DNA from: an uncultured Verrucomicrobiales bacterium
GTDB taxonomy: Bacteria; Verrucomicrobiota; Verrucomicrobiia; Verrucomicrobiales; Akkermansiaceae
DNA: 6,859 nucleotides
Assembly (NCBI GenBank): GCA_937885815.1
Contig: CALABM010000031.1
Coordinates: 1 to 6,859, forward strand
Reading direction: 5' to 3'
A program made the position numbers and the translations under genes. Position 1 is the first letter of the stretch. Each line of letters opens with the position of its first letter. This document shows, in pieces, positions 1-6,594 of the stretch. The notes beneath the pieces were generated by a model that did not search any database, was not told where the DNA came from, and worked only from the letters and a program-made list of their open reading frames with translations.

Positions 1-77
1 CTTTGGCTGAACGTAGGAAAAACGAAAAAAGCGAATTCCGGGCGCAAATTTCCCACGCTGATGGCTCGTTAACTCCA
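1..77 (+). repeat. Repeat A, left copy (77 bp)
   Basis: The stretch is repeated in direct orientation at 6307-6383. The first 40 bases are identical, and the whole alignment is ungapped with 72 of 77 matches (differences at 42, 44, 48, 56 and 72). The copy begins at the window edge, so it may extend further left. Read on the minus strand, both copies begin an open frame with Met-Glu-Leu-Thr-Ser-His. However, four of the five differences between copies change the amino acid, so the similarity does not look like protein conservation. Function unknown; together with repeat B it forms a unit found on both sides of the operon. Confidence 0.9.
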
Positions 78-117
78 TAGAAAAAGGCACCCATTTCGGG
101 TGCCTTTTTCTATGGAG
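73..117. terminator. Perfect 20-bp hairpin, likely bidirectional terminator
   Basis: Bases 73-92 are exactly complementary to 98-117, with a five-base loop (93-97). The upper stem is GC-rich (GGCACCC/GGGTGCC) and is followed by five T residues (105-109) on the plus strand, mirrored by A residues (81-85) on the left arm. It could therefore terminate transcription from either side. Its left foot overlaps the last five bases of repeat A. The gene it serves would lie left of the window, since the operon here ends at 718. Confidence 0.75.
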
Positions 118-345
118 CAATTCCGGGGCTTCTCCCCCTGCCCGTTGCAGTAAGCATGCCATGGTTCCCATGCCGCATCGCAGGCAAAGTTGCCGACGGC
201 TGTAAGGCAACTTGGACAAACGCACAGCGTTTGCCCCGTAGGGGCGAGCCGCCGAGGCGCAGCCGATGGGGCGGCGGCGAGTCAACAGCCCGTCGCATTA
301 AACGGTCACGGCGCCACACACTTCCATCTCTTACCCAGTCGGGTG
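118..345. other. GC-rich, hairpin-rich intergenic block without a supported gene
   Basis: This block is much richer in G+C than the operon (45 of 60 bases at 241-300). It contains an 8-bp hairpin (187-194 with 206-213), a GCCCC/GGGGC hairpin with a three-base loop (233-237 with 241-245), and a GCCGCC/GGCGGC pairing (248-253 with 270-275). Open frames exist on both strands, but they run through these hairpins and into the tRNA remnant, have no ribosome binding site and resemble no family. It may be a structured RNA, a cluster of short interspersed repeats or decayed sequence; I cannot choose between these. Confidence 0.5.
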
Positions 346-354
346 CCTTTTTTT
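333..354 (+). terminator. Short hairpin plus T-run, terminator-like (weak)
   Basis: ACCC (333-336) pairs with GGGT (341-344) across a four-base loop, and seven T residues follow at 348-354. The stem is too short for a strong intrinsic terminator. The bases GGGTGCC plus T-run recur from the right arm of the 73-117 hairpin, but here the matching left arm is missing. It may therefore be a terminator that lost one arm. It abuts the tRNA remnant directly. Confidence 0.3.
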
Positions 355-378
355 GGAGCATAGGGGATTCGAACCTCT
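354..378 (-). pseudogene. tRNA 3'-end remnant (T arm plus acceptor strand)
   Basis: On the minus strand, 378 to 354 reads as a T arm followed by an acceptor strand. The 5' T-stem strand AGAGG is at 378-374, the canonical T-loop TTCGAAT at 373-367, the 3' T-stem strand CCCCT at 366-362 and the acceptor strand ATGCTCC at 361-355. An A in the discriminator position follows at 354, with no encoded CCA. The T stem has one A-C mismatch. Upstream there is no fitting anticodon stem or D arm. A GGAGC that could close the acceptor lies at 450-446, making the span 97 nt, but that stretch belongs to repeat C. I read it as a broken tRNA end, not a working tRNA. Chance resemblance remains possible. Confidence 0.4.
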
Positions 379-404
379 GGCCCATTGTGTGCGATGAAGA
401 AGCA

Positions 405-449
405 CGCCTATTTATCTCGGCGTAGCTCATCGAGCGAAGACGGAAGCTC
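405..449 (-). repeat. Repeat C, inverted copy (45 bp)
   Basis: Read on the minus strand from 449 to 405, this matches 6620-6664 of the plus strand without gaps at 35 of 45 positions. The shared blocks are GAGCTTCCGTCTT at the start, GCTACGCCG in the middle and TAGGCG at the end. The middle and end blocks contain CGCC and GGCG, able to form a short stem. It directly follows, in the opposite sense, the tRNA remnant. It looks like a short interspersed repeat; family not recognised. Confidence 0.6.
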
Positions 450-493
450 CTTTTTCTAAGTGCGAATTCATGTTAGGTTCACTTAAGAAGTCT

Positions 494-654
494 CGAATCT
501 ACAAGCTATTGATTCTGTGAGTTTAGTCAATTTTGGGTGAATAGCAACTCTGTAACAAGCAAAGATGTTTCGAACTGACAATCTACACAGAATCAGACGT
601 TTAAGGTTCATTTTTTCGCTGGGCGGCAACCTAAAAAGAAACATCGCTTGTAAG
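494..654 (+). repeat. Repeat B, left copy, with interleaved inverted repeats
   Basis: This matches 6595-6789 in direct orientation. Bases 494-521 match 6595-6622 at 25 of 28 positions, and 531-654 match 6666-6789 ungapped at 106 of 124. Only the stretch between differs: nine bases here against repeat C in the other copy. Two inverted repeats interleave: TGATTCTGTG (510-519) with CACAGAATCA (586-595), and ACAAGC-AAA-GATGTTTC (555-571) with GAAACATCGCTTGT (638-651), the AAA being a bulge. A further 7-bp pair, GGCAACC (625-631) with GGTTGCC (660-666), occurs only here. It lies 63 bp past the operon's stop codon, so it may be in the operon's 3' transcript, but no T-run marks a terminator on that strand. 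Confidence 0.85.
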
Positions 655-717
655 GATTCGGTTGCCTTGGCTAGTGCGAATTTCTTAGGGGCTACAAGGT
701 AGAGTGTGTTGTGTATG

Positions 718-3228
718 TTAACGGTATCGGTCTATACACCCAAATAAAGCAAATGCAGCATCAATTATACCCGCAGACAAGTCCACAGAAATATTATCAA
801 AATCAAAACTAATCATCAATGAAAGACTAAGTTCGTTATTCTCTTCAATCCATTGTGGCGTCATATCTGAGTATGCATGATTAATGCTTGTAACCTCCGC
901 TAACAACTTATCTTTTGCATTATATAACTTTTTGTATATCTCTCGTTGCAGGCCCCTATGAATAGACGGGAGATTATATATTACTGACACCTTGTGAGAA
1001 TCACAAAATGCTTGTATTGTGATTTTTGCTTTCGACTTCTTGCTGAACTTATATAAAGTATAGCTACTACTATATGTTGTTGACGTAATTGCACAGAAAC
1101 GTTTTCTCAAGGCCTCCTTACTTTTGACATATTGCTGACAACTATTCCAAAGTTCCTTTTGCAGATTACGCTTTTCTTCAGGGGTGTATTTAGCCTCGAT
1201 TTGGTCAGTATGAGTTGTAGTAGATACCGAAGCAGCAATTTCTGTAGGTGCCGTAGAGTCTACCTCTGTCTTTGAGGCCTGAGATGGTTGGCATTTTTGT
1301 ACAACATCAGAAGGCTCATCTATAACGTTTGTATAGCCTCTCATGCATGGGATCATCGAACACAACTCGTTCCACAGAACCCGGATTGTGCTCATTTTAT
1401 CATTCGTATTGACGGGACAATTGCCATAAGAGATTGTTGGCAGGAATTTAGGTGAAATCTCCCTTGCTGAACCAAACCGCGTCAACTTACACAGTTGATC
1501 AACTCTCCCCTGCAGTGTCCACACCATGCAAATATTTGCATGATTAAATGCCGCAGTGTATGTGCTGTACTTCTCAATAATCGCAGGTAAATGCCCATCA
1601 AGATAATAGCGAGAATCTTTAACTGAGCGAGGAGCAATGTTCTTACTAAACGCATACTTTGCATCCAAGATGGAGTAATAAGTTTTATCCTTATCCTCTA
1701 TCTTTAGAACAAAATCCGGCTCCCAATAATTGTTCTTAGAAGAATAATCAACCCTGTAAAGTTCCAAACCATTAGGCATAGTATCACCATAATCGCCATT
1801 AGGTAAACAATTGTATATCCTTGGTTCGTAATACAAGGTGACCTTAATTCCGTCCTTGCACAGTTTGTATGTATTAGCAACAATATGCGTTTTCTTTGAA
1901 TTGGGGCAAGAAGTAAACAACGGGTATTGATAAACAAATGATTCTACTATATTAAAACCGTGAGCTTTAAACTCCATCAATATCTGTTGTAGACAATAAA
2001 TCTCAAACAGTTCTGTTGCACGTTTAACCTTGAATATCCTATCTTCTCCGGCTTGTTCAAACTCACCATCCTTGTACCATATAAGTATTAGTTTGAAAAA
2101 TGCATGATAAACAGGATTATTCAAAAAGACTTTTGTCGGTTTAGGCAGAGATGTTAGCTCCGCATACTGACATTTAAGAATCTTATCATACTGAGTCTTG
2201 AGATTAAATAACTCACTCCTCAACATCCTAATTTGTTCACTAAAGGGGACTTGAATCTTTATTATTTGATGTTTAAGAACAAGAACAGGAGCTTTTAAAT
2301 CCTCAAACTTTGTATACTTGCGTAGAAAGTTTTCCGCATTTTTCTTTGCCCCAGAAAACTCGTAGTCCAGTTTTTGAATAAAAGATAAAACCTTAGTCAA
2401 GAACGCGCAGCAAACACGGTTTTCGTAGACATCATAGCTTCTATTCTCTATATGAGATTCAAGAAAAAGGGGCGTACGATTATTCGGCAAAGACGGGCAC
2501 CCTTTGCCTAAACATGCCGTTGAAATCGCTTCCGGAGTCTGAGCCAACCAGTATACCGAAGATGCAGAAACTTGCCGCACCTTATCAATCGGAACTACTG
2601 CTCTATCTGCCGTGACTCTATGATGTGCTTTTCGTTGAAAATAAGGCAAATGCAATCGATAGCACGCACAAATATCAGTAGCAATTTTTATTATTGTTCT
2701 AATAGTTTTGTACGAATTAGGCAATAATGAGCCTCTCAAAAGGGAAGAGCTACTAGAAGCATGACTCGATGTTAATGCAAACATGTGAGCAACAATATGC
2801 ATATCATCGAAATCAAGAACGCTTGTAATGATTTTTTTGATATTCTGATAATCTTCTGGCTCTTTGTATTTACATAAGAAATACTCTGAAGCTCTTTGTT
2901 CAAAAGAGCCATCATTATATACAATATTAACAGAAAACTGGATTAAATCAACCTGTCCAATGAAATAGCAGTTCTGAGCATAGGAAGTGCGTTCACGTTC
3001 CTCTTTGCACCAGCGACCTATTTCATTATCTTCGTTTAAAACAATAGATATAGAGTCAATGCTAGAAATTTCATCAGCCTCCAACAATAATTCATATGTA
3101 TATTTAGAAGACTCTACAAAATGAGTATCTTCATTGATGTGCTCTACAGATGAAGACGCACTTCCGTTTTCTATGAAAGAAACGAAAATTTCTTTTTTCG
3201 CGTATATATCTGTAAAACGCAATCTCAT
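718..3228 (-). CDS. McrC-like PD-(D/E)XK nuclease with DUF2357-type region
   Basis: This is the likely nuclease subunit of a McrBC-type pair, acting in the cytoplasm on nucleic acid when engaged by the AAA+ ring encoded just upstream. Residues 1 to about 110 look strand-rich. The following region carries SYDVYENR (E269-N270-R271), typical of DUF2357 proteins. An ELFEIYCL segment (from E406) precedes the nuclease core, where P504-D505 and D522-A523-K524 form the PD...DXK catalytic signature. Residues about 645-678 are a Ser/Thr-rich linker. Residues about 679-836 form an extra domain, possibly DUF4268-like but uncertain. At 836 aa it is far longer than E. coli McrC (about 350 aa). The ATG lies 6 bp past the stop of the upstream gene with no Shine-Dalgarno sequence, suggesting translational coupling. 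No frameshift or missing catalytic residue is visible. The family assignment is firm; whether the target is DNA or RNA is not known. Confidence 0.88.
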   Translation of the reverse strand: MRLRFTDIYAKKEIFVSFIENGSASSSVEHINEDTHFVESSKYTYELLLEADEISSIDSISIVLNEDNEIGRWCKEERERTSYAQNCYFIGQVDLIQFSVNIVYNDGSFEQRASEYFLCKYKEPEDYQNIKKIITSVLDFDDMHIVAHMFALTSSHASSSSSLLRGSLLPNSYKTIRTIIKIATDICACYRLHLPYFQRKAHHRVTADRAVVPIDKVRQVSASSVYWLAQTPEAISTACLGKGCPSLPNNRTPLFLESHIENRSYDVYENRVCCAFLTKVLSFIQKLDYEFSGAKKNAENFLRKYTKFEDLKAPVLVLKHQIIKIQVPFSEQIRMLRSELFNLKTQYDKILKCQYAELTSLPKPTKVFLNNPVYHAFFKLILIWYKDGEFEQAGEDRIFKVKRATELFEIYCLQQILMEFKAHGFNIVESFVYQYPLFTSCPNSKKTHIVANTYKLCKDGIKVTLYYEPRIYNCLPNGDYGDTMPNGLELYRVDYSSKNNYWEPDFVLKIEDKDKTYYSILDAKYAFSKNIAPRSVKDSRYYLDGHLPAIIEKYSTYTAAFNHANICMVWTLQGRVDQLCKLTRFGSAREISPKFLPTISYGNCPVNTNDKMSTIRVLWNELCSMIPCMRGYTNVIDEPSDVVQKCQPSQASKTEVDSTAPTEIAASVSTTTHTDQIEAKYTPEEKRNLQKELWNSCQQYVKSKEALRKRFCAITSTTYSSSYTLYKFSKKSKAKITIQAFCDSHKVSVIYNLPSIHRGLQREIYKKLYNAKDKLLAEVTSINHAYSDMTPQWIEENNELSLSLMISFDFDNISVDLSAGIIDAAFALFGCIDRYR

Positions 3229-3234
3229 GCCGAC

Positions 3235-5964
3235 TTAGCGAGCAAAAAATTGATATACATCCATGTTGGAGGATTCCGCGATATCGGAAAGCAGCTTATG
3301 GCAGCGTCTCATTGACAGATTATTACACAGCATAGCAGCATCCTTAATTTTCTGCTTATACTCTGCCCCATACACCGTCAGCTGCGGCAACACCTTTTGC
3401 GCCACGGCATAATCAAGTGCAGTTGACTCATCTACCATGTAATGCTTTGCCGCACAAACATAGTTTATCACCATATTAGAACAACGTCCCATAACATCAA
3501 GGTGAAGATTTTGTAATTCTTTCTTCACTTTGCGCCATTTTTCCAGCAACGTTTCTGACGGGAGTTCAAATGAATCCGCTCCGAAAGCTTTCTTCAAAGC
3601 ACTGTAAGGAATGGCCTTATCCGGAAGTTCTACGGCATTCTGTCTAGCGGGAACATCTTCGTACGTATCATCCAGTTTGATAACCCAACTACGATCTAAA
3701 AATCTGGGCGAAAGCTCCTCCGTCGTGTGGTCATGATTAATTGTGGCAAGGAATCTAAGATGCTCCTGAATACCTAATGATTGATCCGCACCAATACTTA
3801 TCTTTTTATTCTTACCGAAATCAAGGTCAGAGTTTTTAAGGAAAGCTGACCAATAATGCTCCAACGGACTGAGATTGGCCTCATCAAGCATGATTACCAT
3901 TGGTGGTGCTTGAGTACATTCTTCCTTGTTAGAGAGAACCAAAGCATCATAAACATCCTCATTTGACTTTACTATCTTTTCAGTGATGGGATTATAGAAA
4001 CCAATGAAGTCCTTATGAGAAGACCAACCTCGACCAACAGATACATCTACAAAGTGAGGATTTTTAGCATCGGTCTTCAGCCCCAAAGCTTCAGCCAATA
4101 AATTACAAAGTGAGGTTTTACCCGACCCCGGCTTCCCTGCAAAGGTTGTAATAAAGCCCTGAGTTAAGCAAATAAGATAATTGGCAATATCGCTTTCATC
4201 AATATCTCTACCCCTTTGTTGTAAATACTGCCCAACTATTTCAATAATGCGTTTCCCTGCAGTCCTTGCGTCACTTTCTGGAGAGAATTGCTCAAGAGCA
4301 ATGCTCTGCGGTTCAGGCGTATTCTTCTGTTCCTCTGTTTCTCTGCACGATTCAGCCAAAATACGCTCTTTAACTCCTCTGTGTTTTTCTCCAATGCCTA
4401 CAACTTGTCGTTGAACATCACCAATCAAAGACTGGACTATAGGTTCAAGCATTTGTCCAAATTGTTCTCCGTATATATCCGCAAACTTATCTTCGATAGT
4501 TTTAGCACTACCGGAGAAATCAGCAATCTTACTCTCTAAACGCTTTCGCTCAGTCTTTAATTTCTCTTCAAGTCTATTCGTAAACTCATCTGTTACTTTT
4601 TGAAGGTCTTGGCTTTTCTGTTCCAATTCCTTTTTTTTCTCACGTATTTTAGTTTCTATGTCCTCTATGTTACCATTGGCTTTTTCGAGAACTGCATATT
4701 CCTTCTGCTGCTCTTCTACTTTCTTTTGAAGTTGAGCTATCTGCTTTTTAGCCTCAATCAAATCCTCATTATCAGTTTCGGAAGTGACTTCTGTACTATT
4801 TATGTTTGCGACATAACTTTGGAGTTCTCGACGCAACTCTGTGTTTTCTTGTTCAATCTTGCTTGCTTTCTCTAAGATTTCCTTACTCTTCTGTTTTGAT
4901 AAATAGGTATTACTCAAAGAATCCGATTCTATAAAAAGCTTTTCTACTACACTCTCGGGATTACCCTGATTTGCTAAGCTCTTAATTACTCTATCAGCAA
5001 GGGTTTCATTATTTCTGATATTGTTACATACACTGTCATGAATATCAGAATAAAGGTCACTCGTTTCTCTAAGTAGTGAATCAAATAACGCTAGACGATT
5101 TGCTCTATTGACTGATAAAACTGGATGATAAGCAAGTATGTGTTTCAGTTCATTTCTTGCATTTCTTGTATTTTCAATACCTCTGGAATATTGCCCTTTC
5201 TCTAAACATTTAATCAAAATGCTTACCTTTTGCTCATGGGTCAGGTAATCTAGAACATTGGAAGCCGAGGCATGTTCAACATCATCCTTCGCAATGAACG
5301 ACATAATTTTAGCACCATTGCGTTCAGTTATGGCGTGAGATTTAAGGCTGTTTTTTTCGTATAGCTTTACTTGGTACTGATATTCCTCCAATCCGCCATC
5401 CAATATTATGTTTTCTTGTTCAAATGAATAACTACAAGGGCCGACGATAGCATCATTGCAACAGAAGTATATGCCACCACTGCTTTCATTTAACACCTTG
5501 GAAGAGTTATCAAAGCTAATAGAATGTCTCTTCAATAATTCCTGAGAGAGTTCATTAATCGGCAAGACCGGATAACTATGAGTGTACTGATAGGGCCTAA
5601 TCTTTATCTCCGAGTCACAGCCTGCTTTGAACTCATCAAACTCACGACGGTCATCCTCGTCTGCAGTATTTAGATAATTTTGTAACAAGATTCTATTAGG
5701 AATCGTAGCCGTCAACAACGATGTTCTTGTGGGAATTACTGCCGCCAATATGGTTTTCCCACAAGCATGCCTATCAATTTTATCGGCTTTTCCGAAAACA
5801 TAAATCGCGCCATACGGAGGAAATGCTTCTGTTCTTTCTTCTTCCGGAATAAAAATCATTTTACCCGCCTCAAGAATATACTGGGGGTATAATCTAATCT
5901 GCCCACTTTGTAGATAATGAGCATAGCATAACAGCTCCCTATTCGTAAACTTTTCGTAACTCAT
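3235..5964 (-). CDS. McrB-like AAA+ protein with long coiled coil
   Basis: This is the likely motor and target-recognition subunit of a McrBC-type system. Residues 1 to about 220 form a domain I do not recognise, with GIYF near 164 and IVGP near 173. Residues about 225-355 are helical. Residues about 357-480 are Glu/Lys/Gln-rich with heptad character, a coiled coil. A Pro/Glu/Ser-rich linker precedes the AAA+ module (about 575-870). That module has Walker A GKPGSGKT (610-617, K616), a McrB-type GW...DFIGFYNP segment (W647, N658-P659), Walker B MVIMLDEAN (D694-E695), sensor-1 N743, and SPRFLDRS with candidate arginine fingers R754 and R758. E. coli McrB is 459 aa, so about half of this protein is extra. 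ATG 5964 is the only in-frame ATG after the upstream stop; its Shine-Dalgarno sequence is poor. It is first in the operon. Domain order resembles CoCoNuT CnuB proteins, which is my inference. Confidence 0.9.
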   Translation of the reverse strand: MSYEKFTNRELLCYAHYLQSGQIRLYPQYILEAGKMIFIPEEERTEAFPPYGAIYVFGKADKIDRHACGKTILAAVIPTRTSLLTATIPNRILLQNYLNTADEDDRREFDEFKAGCDSEIKIRPYQYTHSYPVLPINELSQELLKRHSISFDNSSKVLNESSGGIYFCCNDAIVGPCSYSFEQENIILDGGLEEYQYQVKLYEKNSLKSHAITERNGAKIMSFIAKDDVEHASASNVLDYLTHEQKVSILIKCLEKGQYSRGIENTRNARNELKHILAYHPVLSVNRANRLALFDSLLRETSDLYSDIHDSVCNNIRNNETLADRVIKSLANQGNPESVVEKLFIESDSLSNTYLSKQKSKEILEKASKIEQENTELRRELQSYVANINSTEVTSETDNEDLIEAKKQIAQLQKKVEEQQKEYAVLEKANGNIEDIETKIREKKKELEQKSQDLQKVTDEFTNRLEEKLKTERKRLESKIADFSGSAKTIEDKFADIYGEQFGQMLEPIVQSLIGDVQRQVVGIGEKHRGVKERILAESCRETEEQKNTPEPQSIALEQFSPESDARTAGKRIIEIVGQYLQQRGRDIDESDIANYLICLTQGFITTFAGKPGSGKTSLCNLLAEALGLKTDAKNPHFVDVSVGRGWSSHKDFIGFYNPITEKIVKSNEDVYDALVLSNKEECTQAPPMVIMLDEANLSPLEHYWSAFLKNSDLDFGKNKKISIGADQSLGIQEHLRFLATINHDHTTEELSPRFLDRSWVIKLDDTYEDVPARQNAVELPDKAIPYSALKKAFGADSFELPSETLLEKWRKVKKELQNLHLDVMGRCSNMVINYVCAAKHYMVDESTALDYAVAQKVLPQLTVYGAEYKQKIKDAAMLCNNLSMRRCHKLLSDIAESSNMDVYQFFAR

Positions 5965-6306
5965 GACTTTAATCCGAACTTCTGAAATTTCTATTGAGAT
6001 TTATTCGCTCCTCACGAAAATGGTCGCCGAAAAACATACCGTCGCATGGGGTAGAGTACGCCACCGTAGCAGCATACTCAAATTGTCAGAACCTCGAACT
6101 AATGTCATCCAGCGTGTCGCAAGTTTAACATTTCGAGGTGTATATTGCAAGTTCAAATGAACCGAAAGAGACAATAAACCAACCAACTCGAATGCTGTAT
6201 TTCATTTTCCATGACCTCTTACAAACGATGTGACAGACTTCTGAATTGGGAGGCGCATTTCATAAAACGCTTCTATCCAATATATTATAATATGATTCCT
6301 TATTTG
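5965..6306 (-). promoter_or_regulatory. Operon upstream region (342 bp), no gene seen
   Basis: This is the space between the first operon gene and the right copy of repeat A; it must contain the operon promoter unless that lies inside the repeat. Small open frames on both strands have no ribosome site and no family resemblance. An AT-rich palindrome, ATATTATAATAT, lies at 6281-6292; on the minus strand it includes a perfect TATAAT (6289-6284) but without a good -35 at the right distance. No transcriptional regulator gene accompanies the operon. Confidence 0.5.
6122..6150 (-). promoter_or_regulatory. Candidate sigma70-type promoter for the operon (weak)
   Basis: On the minus strand TTGCAA (6150-6145) and TAAACT (6127-6122) are separated by 17 bases, each matching four of six consensus positions. 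Transcription from here would give a leader of roughly 150 bases before ATG 5964. The match is modest, and if the host is in Bacteroidota its promoter consensus would differ, so this is only a suggestion. Confidence 0.2.
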
Positions 6307-6383
6307 CTTTGGCTGAACGTAGGAAAAACGAAAAAAGCGAATTCCGGACTCAATTTTCCCAAGCTGATGGCTCGTTAGCTCCA
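6307..6383 (+). repeat. Repeat A, right copy (77 bp)
   Basis: Direct copy of 1-77, identical over the first 40 bases and 72 of 77 overall. Unlike the left copy it is not followed by the 20-bp hairpin: similarity stops at TCCA (6380-6383), almost exactly where the hairpin of the left copy begins its upper part. It lies upstream of the operon and is followed, after a 211-bp spacer, by repeat B, as on the left side. Confidence 0.9.
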
Positions 6384-6458
6384 CTTAATCCAAGAAACCG
6401 AATCAGAAAACAATCTGGTTCTGTTTTTGCTGTGCATTGATTTTCAATACCTACGCAC

Positions 6459-6562
6459 GCTTAGGCATTGCACGCTCGCAAGCCCCGCCACCGCCCTGCC
6501 GGGCGCAAAACGGCTCCAAAAGACCAAAAAGCCTAAGCATGCCTAAGCCCGTTTTCCTAAGC
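6459..6562. repeat. CCTAAGC short repeats with an inverted partner
   Basis: CCTAAGC occurs three times (6532-6538, 6542-6548, 6556-6562), the first two as a 10-base tandem. GCTTAGGCAT at 6459-6468 is exactly complementary to ATGCCTAAGC at 6539-6548, giving a 10-bp stem around a 70-base GC-rich loop. The rest of the spacer 6384-6594 shows only a weak CAGAA/TTCTG hairpin before a T-run near 6427, and no gene. Confidence 0.5.
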
Positions 6563-6594
6563 GCGAAAGCCTTTTAGGGGTACTAAACATGCTT

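Noticed and set aside
110..430. Open frames on both strands (minus 110-430, plus 156-425)
   Set aside because: They run through hairpins, the tRNA remnant and repeat C, have no ribosome binding site and no family resemblance; they are open mainly because the DNA is GC-rich.
354..450. A complete functional tRNA on the minus strand
   Set aside because: GGAGC at 450-446 could close the acceptor, but the span is 97 nt, no anticodon stem or standard D loop forms, the T stem has a mismatch, and the 5' half belongs to repeat C.
473..666. Integron attC site
   Set aside because: One GTTRRRY-like heptamer is present near 473, but there is no matching RYYYAAC partner in the right place and no integrase; the interleaved arms do not follow attC layout.
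3229..3234. Fusion of the two operon genes or a frameshift between them
   Set aside because: The first gene ends in a clear TAA at 3235-3237 and the second starts at its own ATG six bases later; both proteins are complete, so this is ordinary operon spacing.
5963..6186. Small open frames on both strands upstream of the operon
   Set aside because: They overlap each other on opposite strands and lack start signals or recognisable motifs.
6202..6384. 60-aa minus-strand frame starting in repeat A
   Set aside because: The shared part is just repeat A, and four of five differences between the two copies change the amino acid, so there is no sign of selection on a protein.
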